DNA of 41,310 nt, taken from NCBI RefSeq assembly GCF_015767275.1, contig NZ_JADWMY010000019.1, forward strand, positions 1 through 41,310. Reading direction: 5' to 3'. Source of the DNA: Herbaspirillum sp. AP02 (lineage in GTDB: Bacteria > Pseudomonadota > Gammaproteobacteria > Burkholderiales > Burkholderiaceae_D). Below the pieces are notes generated by a model, which did not search any database, was not told the origin of the DNA, and saw nothing but the letters and a program-made list of their open reading frames with translations. A program made the translations under genes and the position numbers. Shown piece after piece: positions 34,149-41,310 of the stretch; the stretch's first letter is position 1, and each line of letters begins with the position of its first letter.

Positions 34149-34195
34149 AAAGGCGTCTTCCGGCATGGTCATCCATGACGGGACACGCCTTTTTT
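34149..34195 (+). terminator. Leader terminator (attenuator) of nrtABC
   Basis: 34149-34168 pairs with 34173-34192 around a TCAT loop (two single mismatches and one G-T), and the stem ends in a six-T run (34190-34195). It sits downstream of the sigma-54 promoter and 43 nt before the nrtA start, so by default it would stop transcription before the genes. Confidence 0.85.
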
Positions 34196-34238
34196 GTTGA
34201 TGTCTTTCGTCAATTCGCAACGCAAGGGGAAGGGTGCT

Positions 34239-35549
34239 ATGGAATTCAACGCTCAGGCGGACAAGGCCGGCAAGCTCGCAGAAATCGAACCAGCCAAGCC
34301 GGCGGGGATGATCGACGTGGTGGACGGCAAGCGCCGCACGCTGATACAGGGCGCAGGCCTGGCGGCCGGGGCCGGCATGCTGGGGCTGGCCAGCGGCGGC
34401 GCCTGGGCCGCCGGGTCGGACAAACCGGAAAAGGAAGAGGTCAAGATCGGCTTCATCCCCCTGACCGATTGCGCCTCGGTGGTGATGGCCTCGGTACTGG
34501 GCTTCGACAAGAAGTACGGCATCAAGATCGTCCCCAGCAAGGAAGCCTCCTGGGCCGGCGTGCGCGACAAGCTGACCAATGGCGAGCTGGATGCGGCGCA
34601 CGTGCTCTATGGCCTGATCTACGGCGTGCAGATGGGCATCGGCGGGCAGAAGAAGGACATGGCGGTGCTCATGGGCCTGAACCACAACGGCCAGGCCATC
34701 ACCCTGTCCAAGAAGCTGGCCGACAAGGGCGCCGTCGACGGCGCCTCGCTGGCCAAGCTGATGCAGACCGACAAGCGTGAATACACCTTTGCCCAGACCT
34801 TCCCCACCGGTACCCACGCCATGTGGCTGTATTACTGGCTGGCCGCCAACGGCATCCATCCGATGAAGGATGCCAAGGTGATCACCGTGCCGCCGCCGCA
34901 GATGGTAGCCAATATGCGGGTGGGCAACATGGACGGCTTCTGCGTGGGCGAGCCCTGGGGCCATCGCGCCATCGTCGATGGCGTAGGCATCACCGCCATC
35001 ACCACCCAGGACATCTGGAAGGACCACCCGGAAAAGGTGCTGGGTACCTCGCTGGAGTTCGTCCAGAAATACCCCAATACCTGCCGCGCCATGATGGCCG
35101 CCATCCTGGACGCCAGCAAATGGATCGACGCCTCGCTGGCCAACAAGAACAAGATGGCCGAGGTCATTGCCGACAAGTCCTATGTCAACACCAGCAAGGA
35201 CGTGATCGACCAGCGCATCCTGGGCCGCTACCAGAACGGGCTGGGCAAGACCTGGGACGACCCCAACTACATGAAGTTCTACGATGAAGGGCAGGTGAAC
35301 TTCCCCTTTCTGTCGGACGGCATGTGGTTCATGACCCAGCATCGCCGCTGGGGCCTGCTCAAGAGCGATCCGGACTACCTCGCCGTGGCCAAGTCGGTGA
35401 ACCAGATCGATCTCTACAAGGAGGCCGCCGCCATGACCAAGACGCCCTTGCCCAAGGAAGTCATGCGCAGTTCCAAACTGGTCGATGGCGTGGTCTGGGA
35501 CGGCAAGAATCCGGCTGCCTATGCGCAGTCGTTCAAGATCAAGGTGTAA
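34239..35549 (+). CDS. nrtA: Nitrate-type ABC transporter substrate-binding protein (NrtA/CmpA family)
   Basis: Periplasmic binding protein of 436 residues, CmpA/NrtA family, for nitrate, nitrite or a related anion. R32-R33 in GKRRTLIQGAG, followed by a hydrophobic Ala/Gly stretch ending GAWA, is a Tat-type signal. The mature part starts VKIGFIPLTDCASVV and contains LYGLIYGVQMGIGG, GLNHNGQAITLS, TFPTGTHAMWLYYWLAANGI, and GFCVGEPWGHRAI, all typical of NrtA. ATG 34239 follows AAGGGGAAGGG; an in-frame ATG at 34194 overlaps the terminator T run. The sigma-54 promoter and NtrC site upstream support a nitrogen role. Confidence 0.9.
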   Translation: MEFNAQADKAGKLAEIEPAKPAGMIDVVDGKRRTLIQGAGLAAGAGMLGLASGGAWAAGSDKPEKEEVKIGFIPLTDCASVVMASVLGFDKKYGIKIVPSKEASWAGVRDKLTNGELDAAHVLYGLIYGVQMGIGGQKKDMAVLMGLNHNGQAITLSKKLADKGAVDGASLAKLMQTDKREYTFAQTFPTGTHAMWLYYWLAANGIHPMKDAKVITVPPPQMVANMRVGNMDGFCVGEPWGHRAIVDGVGITAITTQDIWKDHPEKVLGTSLEFVQKYPNTCRAMMAAILDASKWIDASLANKNKMAEVIADKSYVNTSKDVIDQRILGRYQNGLGKTWDDPNYMKFYDEGQVNFPFLSDGMWFMTQHRRWGLLKSDPDYLAVAKSVNQIDLYKEAAAMTKTPLPKEVMRSSKLVDGVVWDGKNPAAYAQSFKIKV

Positions 35550-35625
35550 GCCTCGGCGGCCAGCGCTGGCAGTGCAGCCAAAGCGCTGGCCGTCACAGTG
35601 AAATGTCATCAGCAAGGGGAAAGCG

Positions 35626-36555
35626 ATGAGTGCAGTCATGGAAAGCATCATGGGCGATAACGCCAAGCCCGCCGCCAACGGCCAGGGTGGACCTGTTCCT
35701 GCCGCCAGCCAGGTGCAGGCGGCGCCGGTAGCCGTCACCACCCGCTCCAGAGTGCGCGCCGCCAGGAAGCGCCTGGCCGCAGGCGGACTGTTCATGCGCG
35801 TGGTGCCGCCGGTGCTGGGCGTGGCGCTGCTGGTGCTGGTGTGGCAGATCATCGCCCTGAAGACCGCGAGTTTCCCCACGCCATGGGTCACCCTGAAGGA
35901 GGCCGGCGTGATGTTTTCCGATCCCTTCTATCGCAACAGTCCCAATGACCAGGGCATAGGCTGGAACGTGCTGGCCTCGCTACAGCGGGTCGGCATGGGC
36001 TTCGGCCTGGCGGCGCTAGTGGGCATCCCGCTGGGGTTTGCCATCGGCCGGGTGGAATTCCTGTCGCGCATGTTCGGCCCCATCATCAGCCTGCTGCGTC
36101 CGGTCTCGCCACTGGCCTGGCTGCCCATCGGGCTGCTGGTGTTCAAGTCGGCCAATCCGGCGGCGATCTGGTCGATCTTCATCTGCTCGATCTGGCCCAT
36201 GATCATCAACACCGCCGTGGGCGTGCAGCGGGTGCCGCAGGATTACATGAACGTGGCGCGCGTGCTGAACCTGTCGGAATGGAAGGTGCTGACCAAGATC
36301 CTATTCCCCTCGGTATTGCCCTACATGCTGACCGGGGTGCGCCTGTCCATCGGTACCGCCTGGCTTGTCATCGTGGCCGCCGAGATGCTCACCGGTGGCG
36401 TCGGCATCGGCTTCTGGGTCTGGGACGAATGGAACAACCTGAACGTGCCGCACATCATCATCGCCATCGTCGTCATCGGGGTCGTGGGGCTGGTGCTGGA
36501 GCAATTGCTGGTGGCGCTGGCCAAGGCCTTTACCTATGAACAGGTCAACAACTGA
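35626..36555 (+). CDS. nrtB: Nitrate-type ABC transporter permease (NrtB/CmpB family)
   Basis: Inner-membrane permease of 309 residues. After a polar Ala/Pro-rich 55-residue N-terminus come six hydrophobic segments; the binding-protein-dependent coupling region is [41 protein letters not shown], quoted here only by its ends. [24 protein letters not shown] and [20 protein letters not shown] are NrtB/SsuC-class hallmarks. AAGGGGAAAG lies before the ATG. It is 76 bp after nrtA and 17 bp before the ATPase gene. Confidence 0.92.
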   Translation: MSAVMESIMGDNAKPAANGQGGPVPAASQVQAAPVAVTTRSRVRAARKRLAAGGLFMRVVPPVLGVALLVLVWQIIALKTASFPTPWVTLKEAGVMFSDPFYRNSPNDQGIGWNVLASLQRVGMGFGLAALVGIPLGFAIGRVEFLSRMFGPIISLLRPVSPLAWLPIGLLVFKSANPAAIWSIFICSIWPMIINTAVGVQRVPQDYMNVARVLNLSEWKVLTKILFPSVLPYMLTGVRLSIGTAWLVIVAAEMLTGGVGIGFWVWDEWNNLNVPHIIIAIVVIGVVGLVLEQLLVALAKAFTYEQVNN

Positions 36556-36572
36556 ACAGGCGGGAGCACTTC

Positions 36573-37385
36573 ATGGATAACATCAACGGCAAATTCATCG
36601 ACATCCACGGCGTGGAGATGGTGTTCCATACCAGGAAGGGCGACTTCCACGCGCTGCGCGAGATCAACCTGACGGTGGCCAAGGGCGAATTCATTACCCT
36701 GATCGGCCACTCCGGTTGCGGCAAGTCGACCCTGCTCAATCTCATCGCCGGCCTGCTCAAGCCCAGCGACGGCGTGCTCCTGTGCGCCAACCGCGAGATC
36801 GGTGGCCCGGCCCCGGAGCGGGCGGTGGTGTTCCAGAACCATTCACTGCTGCCCTGGCTGACCTGCTATGAAAACATCTACCTGGGCGTGGAACGCGTCT
36901 TTGGCGCCAGCGAAAACCGCACGCAACTGCGCGACCGCACCCGCGCCGCACTGGCGCTGGTGGGGCTGAACGCGGCCGAGACCAAGCGTCCCAATGAAAT
37001 CTCCGGCGGCATGAAGCAGCGCGTAGGCATCGCCCGCGCCCTGGCGATGGAACCCAAGGTCCTGCTGATGGACGAGCCGTTCGGCGCACTCGATGCACTG
37101 ACCCGCGCCCATCTGCAGGATGAACTCCTCAAGATCGTGGCCAAGACCGAATCCACCGTGGTCATGGTGACCCACGATGTGGACGAGGCGGTGCTGCTGT
37201 CGGACCGCATCGTCATGATGACCAACGGCCCGGCCGCCACCATCGGCGAAGTGCTGGAGGTGAAGCTGGCCCGGCCGCGTGACCGGGTGGTGCTGGCACA
37301 GGACGCGCAGTATGGCCTGTACCGCACCGCGGTGCTGGAATTCCTGTATCGCAAGCAGGCCCATCCGGCGCGCGAGGCGGCCTGA
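36573..37385 (+). CDS. nrtC: Nitrate-type ABC transporter ATP-binding protein (NrtD/CmpD-like)
   Basis: Cytosolic ATPase of 270 residues: Walker [10 protein letters not shown] near residue 49, Q-loop [21 protein letters not shown], signature [16 protein letters not shown], Walker [17 protein letters not shown], switch His in [10 protein letters not shown]. Unlike cyanobacterial NrtC it has no C-terminal binding-protein-like domain, so it corresponds to the NrtD-type subunit; the symbol follows common three-gene naming. A hairpin with a short T-containing tail follows at 37446. Confidence 0.9.
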   Translation: MDNINGKFIDIHGVEMVFHTRKGDFHALREINLTVAKGEFITLIGHSGCGKSTLLNLIAGLLKPSDGVLLCANREIGGPAPERAVVFQNHSLLPWLTCYENIYLGVERVFGASENRTQLRDRTRAALALVGLNAAETKRPNEISGGMKQRVGIARALAMEPKVLLMDEPFGALDALTRAHLQDELLKIVAKTESTVVMVTHDVDEAVLLSDRIVMMTNGPAATIGEVLEVKLARPRDRVVLAQDAQYGLYRTAVLEFLYRKQAHPAREAA

Positions 37386-37445
37386 GCCGTCACGGGTAGT
37401 CGGCGCGGCTCTTGACCTGATTGGGTCCGGTCGCCCCCGGCCCTT

Positions 37446-37483
37446 GCGCAGACGCGCAGCGCGCTGCACGTCTGCGCGCTTTA
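37446..37483 (+). terminator. Terminator-like hairpin after nrtC
   Basis: GCGCAGACG (37446-37454) pairs with CGTCTGCGC (37469-37477); the interior contains the self-complementary CAGCGCGCTG. The tail GCTTTATC is weak, so read-through into the next gene is possible. Confidence 0.6.
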
Positions 37484-37511
37484 TCGTTGCATTGTAGGAA
37501 GGAAGCTTGCC

Positions 37512-38201
37512 ATGTCCACCCTGGCCTTGATCGATACCGCACCCGACCGCGTGGCGGAGGATGCGTCCACCGTGCCCTTGTCGGGAGAAGTCTTCGGCGC
37601 CTTGATCAATCTTTCCGGGCGTCGTCGCTTCACCTCGCAGCGTCTGGTGCTCTATGCGGTGCTGGCCGCGCAGGGGCAGCAGGGCGCCTGTGCTACCGCC
37701 CGCGAGGCGCTGGCCCTGTTCAGCAATGCGCATGCGGCCCTGCTCAAGCGTTCAGGCGATTTGCCCGGAGTGTTCTGTCCCGAGCTGGAAGAGGTGTATT
37801 ACGGGCGCGCCGCCGGTGATGCCCGCATCACCGCATTCGCCGCGCTGGCCCAGCGCACCCTCAACGCCATCGAAGACCGGCTCAAGAGCGGCCCCGAGCT
37901 GCTGGCCCAACTGGTGCAGGAGACCACGCCGCTGCTGGGCGTGCTCAACGAGATCACGGCGGTCTACGAGGCCCAGTCGAAGAAGCATGCGCGGCTCATG
38001 CGCGAACAATTGCGCGGCATCATGACCGACATCGAGATCATCGCCCGCGAAGCCAAGATGGTGGCCTTCAATGCGCGCATCGTGGCAGCCCGTTCGGGTC
38101 AGGCCGGCAAGGAATTTTCGGTGGTGGCCGGCGTGCTGTCCAACATCACCGGCGAGATCGACGAGCTGGTCAAGGAAGTCCTGAGCGGCGCGGCTGCCTG
38201 A
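37512..38201 (+). CDS. Soluble protein with PilJ/NarX-like sensor segment and MCP-like tip
   Basis: A 229-residue cytosolic protein without membrane helices. Residues 31-50 (LINLSGRRRFTSQRLVLYAV) resemble the PilJ-type domain found in PilJ and in the nitrate-sensing region of NarX (there G-R-x-R-M-x-S-Q-R). Residues about 178-225 (AREAKMVAFNARIVAARSGQ, then KEFSVVAGVLSNITGEIDEL) resemble the signalling tip of methyl-accepting chemotaxis proteins (N-A-x-I-E-A-A-R-A-G). It lies 126 bp after the nitrate transporter genes. I infer a nitrate- or nitrogen-sensing role; chemotaxis coupling is equally possible. AAGGAAG precedes the ATG. Confidence 0.7.
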   Translation: MSTLALIDTAPDRVAEDASTVPLSGEVFGALINLSGRRRFTSQRLVLYAVLAAQGQQGACATAREALALFSNAHAALLKRSGDLPGVFCPELEEVYYGRAAGDARITAFAALAQRTLNAIEDRLKSGPELLAQLVQETTPLLGVLNEITAVYEAQSKKHARLMREQLRGIMTDIEIIAREAKMVAFNARIVAARSGQAGKEFSVVAGVLSNITGEIDELVKEVLSGAAA

Positions 38202-38208
38202 GCAGGTC

Positions 38209-38586
38209 TCAGGCGTCGCGCTTGCAGGCGGCCCACGCCACCAGCAGCCAGGCGGCCAGGAAGGCCGCACCACCCAGGGGCGTGATGGCGCCCAGGATGC
38301 GCGTTCCCGTCAGCGCCAGCAGGTAGAGGCTGCCGCTGAAGACGACGATGCCGGCCAGCATCAGATTGCCGGCCCAGCGCATCGCCGCGCCGGCCATGCG
38401 CGGCATGAGCAGGGCGATGGCGATCATGCCCAGGGCGTGCATGGCCTGGTAGGTCACGGCGGTATGCCAGATCGCCAGCATCTCTTCCGAAATCATCCGC
38501 TTCAGGCCGTGCGCGCCAAAGGCGCCGCAGCCTACGGCGATGAACATGTTGATGGCGCCGGCGGCGATCAGGGTGCGTTCTTTCAT
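38209..38586 (-). CDS. DUF423 family membrane protein (YgdD-like)
   Basis: A 125-residue inner-membrane protein with four hydrophobic helices. GAINMFIAVGCGAFGAHGLK, the WHTAVTYQAMHALGMIAIAL segment and FSGSLYLLALTG...GAITPLGGAAFLAAW are the DUF423 hallmarks. Convergent with the PilJ/MCP-like gene, the stops being only 7 bp apart. No function is established for the family. Confidence 0.92.
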   Translation of the reverse strand: MKERTLIAAGAINMFIAVGCGAFGAHGLKRMISEEMLAIWHTAVTYQAMHALGMIAIALLMPRMAGAAMRWAGNLMLAGIVVFSGSLYLLALTGTRILGAITPLGGAAFLAAWLLVAWAACKRDA

Positions 38587-38642
38587 CGTTGACTTTCTTC
38601 GTATGGGTATCGATGCAGGCGAGGCGGAGCAGGGCGGTCGTC

Positions 38643-39101
38643 TCAGTACGGGCGCTGCGACCTGCCCAGGCGATATTCATGCCGCAGCACGAACTGTGAA
38701 CTGGCGATCAGCCCTGACAGACCCAGCACCAGTTGCGTGAGCGTATCGGGCGGCAGTACCCAGACCGAACCGGCAGGGGCGGGAACATTGGCGGCAGCGC
38801 TGATGACCGGCGCGGCCCAGGCGGCTTCCTCACTGACATCCAGCAGGATCTGGCCTTCCGGAGTGGTGTGCAGATAGATTTCGCCGCCCAGTTCCAGCGT
38901 GAAGCAGATGCCCTGGCCGGCGTTCACGGTGTTCATCTTGTGGCGGAACACCACCGCCTGCAGTTCGCGGTTGTAGGTATCGATCCAGGTTTCCACTTCA
39001 TGGATGTTCTGCAGGACGATCCAGCGTCGCGGCGCGGGGATGGAATCGGCACCGGCAACAGCGTCATCAGGGAAGATCGGTTCGGGGGCTTGGTCGGACA
39101 T
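38643..39101 (-). CDS. Hypothetical protein with C-terminal hydrophobic segment
   Basis: A 152-residue protein I do not recognise. An acidic N-terminus (residues 1-25) is followed by a probable alpha/beta part (RRWIVLQNIHEVETWIDTYN, VVFRHKMNTVNAGQG), a Pro/Ala-rich linker and a moderately hydrophobic stretch (LTQLVLGLSGLIASSQFVL), ending in HEYRLGRSQRPY. The frame is long, GC bias fits coding, and the flanking genes run the same way. No clear ribosome-binding site is seen. It lies 48 bp downstream of the FUSC gene. Confidence 0.65.
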   Translation of the reverse strand: MSDQAPEPIFPDDAVAGADSIPAPRRWIVLQNIHEVETWIDTYNRELQAVVFRHKMNTVNAGQGICFTLELGGEIYLHTTPEGQILLDVSEEAAWAAPVISAAANVPAPAGSVWVLPPDTLTQLVLGLSGLIASSQFVLRHEYRLGRSQRPY

Positions 39102-39149
39102 GTCGGTGGGCGGGGCAGGCAGACTCGGTAAAACCGGAAGTATACCGGA

Positions 39150-41075
39150 TCAGCTCTCCCGCGCCGTGGCCAGGTCCTGCCGGGTGCCTTGATCAAGATG
39201 CCAGGCCACCGATGCCTGCCCGGCCAGTTCGCGCACTTCGCGTAGACGGGCCATCTCGCTGTGGGACAGGCGTTCGCTGTGGCGGCGCAAGCCACCCAGG
39301 TCGTGCAGGGCGGTCTCGGCGTCGATGCTGGCCAGCCCGGCCTGGCGCTGCAGGCGACGCAAGGTCGATGGCGGCTGGTGGCCGACCACTGCATCCAGAT
39401 AGTCGCGATTGGCCTTGAGACCGAGCGCGATGCGCTCACGCGGCGAGGCACCCAGTTCGGGCCATAGCGCCAGGGCGGCCAGCAAGGCGACGGCGCTGCC
39501 GATCAGGTTGTCCAGCGCCCGGGCCGAGGCGATGCCCACACCAGGTTGCAGCATTTCGGTCACGCAGATGAACAACATGGTCAGGAACACCACGAATACC
39601 GTGTAGTTCACCAGCCGCAGGGCGATGGCCAGGCCGGCCAGCATCACCGCCACCAGCGGCAGCACCCAGGTCACGCCGGAGGCGACCTGGAGCAGGCTCA
39701 GCGCCAATGCACCGCCGAGCAGACTTCCCAGGATGCGCTCCAGGCAGCGCGTCCAGGTCTGGCGTGCCGCACCTTGCAGCACCACTACCACGGCCATCGT
39801 GGCCCAGTAGGGATAGCCGAGCTGGAACACCTGGGCCGCATAGAACACGGCGGCCACGCCGGCGGCCTGACGGGCGCCCTGTTGCAGGCCCCGGCCCAGC
39901 CCGGTGCGCCAGTCGGGTCGCGTTGCGGTCGGTGAGGGATCATCGCTGCCGTGCTCCTCGTGGTATTGCGCCCAGGCGGGATCGGACAGCAGCAGCGTGT
40001 GGGCCTGCATCAAGGCCGACAGGCAGCCGCGCATCAAGGTGTCGGTCAGCCGGCTGCTGCGCTTGAGGTCGATCGGGCGGGCCTGGTTGGATGCCAGCGG
40101 GGCATGCGGTTCCAGCGACAGCCGCTGGTATGCGCGCAGCACCACGATGCGTGCTACCCGCGCCACGATGCGGCGCTCGCCGGGCGAGGCCAGTTGCTGG
40201 ATGGCGGCGTGTTCCAGCGCGATCAAGGCGCTGAAGATCATTTCGCAGGCTTCCAGCAGGCGGCGATAGGTGTGCGCGCCACCACCCGGGGCGCGTTCAT
40301 GAAGCTGCAGCATGGTGCGCAGCCGTTCCAATGCCAGTCGCACGGCACGGCGGTGTTCGCCGTGTTCGCTGTGCCAGTGCTGTTCACGGTGCTGGCCGTC
40401 GCGAGCGGCCAGCAGGTCGCGGCTCATGTCGAGCATGCGCAGCAGGGCCGCCTGCGCCGCCTGGCGCAAGGCGGTGTGTTCGTCGATACGCCAGACGAGG
40501 TTGATCAGCAGCCAGGCCCAGAGCGCGCCGATCAGGAAGGATGCAGCCTGCAGCGCCGCCAACGCCGGCGCGTGCGGGAACCCGGCCGCCACCACCGCCA
40601 CCACTGCCAGCAGCGTCCCCAGCAGGGCTGCCGACTGAATGGCACCGATCAGCGTGACGCTGAGCAGCACCATCACCGGTGCGGCCAGCAGGGCCGCGTG
40701 ACTGCTCCAGGAGGCGCTCCATGAACCGATGAACGCCACTACCGTGCCCGCCACGGCAAAGCCGGCCAGCAGGCGCCGCCGCTGGACGTGCGGCCCCGGG
40801 GCGTCGCACAGGCAGGTCCAGAAAGCGGCGAACACGGCCCATGCCAGCCAGTGCTGGCCGCTCACCATGGCCGCCGCCAGCGGCAGCGCGATGGCCAGGC
40901 AGGCGCGCCATCCTTCCTCGGCGCTGAACTGTTCCTGCAGCAAGGGGAAGGAGCGCAACTCCAGCCGCCGCGCGGCACGACGCGTGAACGCAGACAGCAG
41001 GCTGGCAAGCCGGCCATGTCGATGCAGCAGGGAGGGGCGGTGACGGAGGGCGAAGGGGGAGCGGGCGGTTTTCAT
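39150..41075 (-). CDS. FUSC family inner-membrane transporter (YccS/AaeB-like)
   Basis: A 641-residue protein of the FUSC (fusaric acid resistance) family, thought to export aromatic acids. It has the typical two-halves layout: a cluster of membrane helices at about residues 45-180 (from RACLAIALPLAAAMVSGQH), a long cytoplasmic helical region, a second cluster at about 405-530 (from VAAVFYAAQVFQLGYPYWATM), and a cytoplasmic C-terminus. WATMAVVVVLQGAARQTWTRCLERILGSLLGG (ends quoted) is the FUSC signature. I choose ATG 41075 over the frame start at 41222, but without a clear ribosome-binding site. No HlyD-type partner gene is in the window; 41076-41310 has no recognised gene. Confidence 0.85.
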   Translation of the reverse strand: MKTARSPFALRHRPSLLHRHGRLASLLSAFTRRAARRLELRSFPLLQEQFSAEEGWRACLAIALPLAAAMVSGQHWLAWAVFAAFWTCLCDAPGPHVQRRRLLAGFAVAGTVVAFIGSWSASWSSHAALLAAPVMVLLSVTLIGAIQSAALLGTLLAVVAVVAAGFPHAPALAALQAASFLIGALWAWLLINLVWRIDEHTALRQAAQAALLRMLDMSRDLLAARDGQHREQHWHSEHGEHRRAVRLALERLRTMLQLHERAPGGGAHTYRRLLEACEMIFSALIALEHAAIQQLASPGERRIVARVARIVVLRAYQRLSLEPHAPLASNQARPIDLKRSSRLTDTLMRGCLSALMQAHTLLLSDPAWAQYHEEHGSDDPSPTATRPDWRTGLGRGLQQGARQAAGVAAVFYAAQVFQLGYPYWATMAVVVVLQGAARQTWTRCLERILGSLLGGALALSLLQVASGVTWVLPLVAVMLAGLAIALRLVNYTVFVVFLTMLFICVTEMLQPGVGIASARALDNLIGSAVALLAALALWPELGASPRERIALGLKANRDYLDAVVGHQPPSTLRRLQRQAGLASIDAETALHDLGGLRRHSERLSHSEMARLREVRELAGQASVAWHLDQGTRQDLATARES

Positions 41076-41310
41076 CAGGACTGCATCAACGTGGTGGGAC
41101 CACTTTGAAAGGATATGAGGAGTTTCTTTCACGAATACTACAGGCGACCTGCATGAATGCGCAGGGCCTGGAGGTAGGAGGACGGGGCGGTCGATCTCTT
41201 CGCTACCTCCCGTGCCAAGCACTTTCCATGCCGGTGGTGTTGTCGCCGGTCGGGTTTGGCGGAGATGGGATGCGGTGAGGGGGGAGCCGGCAGGCGGGGA
41301 AGTGCCTGCC

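Noticed and set aside
37494..37500. TGTAGGA close to the PilJ/MCP-like gene as a seventh regulon site
   Set aside because: Wrong orientation relative to the gene, and it overlaps the ribosome-binding site AAGGAAG; likely chance.
41170..41210. GGAGGTAG / CTACCTCC inverted repeat near the right end as an attachment site
   Set aside because: Short arms with a 25-nt gap, no partner copy in the window, no recombinase nearby.

Overview
The window looks like a chromosomal segment of a high-GC betaproteobacterium of the Oxalobacteraceae, most probably Herbaspirillum or a close relative. This judgement rests on gene order (exbB-exbD-lpxK-Trm112-kdsB-adk, rpmB-rpmG, slpA-ispH), codon bias and TACAAT-type -10 boxes. 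It comes from recognising protein families, not from a database search. No rRNA, tRNA, CRISPR array, phage or transposase gene was seen.

Layout. (1) 0.2-6.8 kb: envelope and housekeeping genes (ExbB/ExbD, lipid A kinase LpxK, Trm112-like protein, KdsB, adenylate kinase, membrane H+-pyrophosphatase). (2) 6.9-15.3 kb: HSD10-like dehydrogenase, patatin-like hydrolase, a secreted barnase-type RNase with its barstar inhibitor, purN, an RsmB-type methyltransferase, a PLD-like protein, an MscS channel and a DesA-type desaturase. (3) 15.6-18.7 kb: rpmG/rpmB and radC on the minus strand, slpA and ispH on the plus strand. (4) 18.8-23.1 kb: livHMGF branched-chain amino-acid ABC transporter without its binding protein, behind a structured leader. 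(5) 23.2-33.8 kb: an accessory stress-protein island with many small proteins (DUF2383, CsbD-like proteins, DUF883, ferritin-like, BON lipoprotein, OsmB-like glycine zipper, DUF3309, 24-25 residue membrane peptides). It surrounds a two-component system: a NarL/RcsB-type regulator, a stand-alone receiver and a multi-pass histidine kinase. (6) 33.9-38.2 kb: a nitrate-type ABC transporter (nrtABC) with an NtrC-like site, a sigma-54 promoter and a leader ending in an intrinsic terminator, followed by a soluble PilJ/MCP-like protein. (7) 38.2-41.1 kb: DUF423, an unknown protein and a FUSC transporter on the minus strand.

Most interesting observations. In the stress island a shared element (TTTTCCTAC or TTGTCCTAC, then a -10-like hexamer 20 nt later) lies upstream of six transcription units. 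It points toward the downstream gene in all six; one copy is a full GTAGGAA-N2-TTCCTAC palindrome resembling an RcsB box. I infer that the response regulator encoded in the middle of the island controls this regulon. Within it, a 264-bp MITE-like element with 25-bp inverted ends and a CTAG target duplication has inserted into a 25-codon membrane-peptide gene. Removing the element and one CTAG restores the reading frame, and the restored peptide resembles a second intact peptide gene at 25.3 kb. The nrt leader has a hexaloop hairpin (A at position 1, G at position 4) just before a strong terminator, as expected for ANTAR-protein (NasR/NasT) antitermination.
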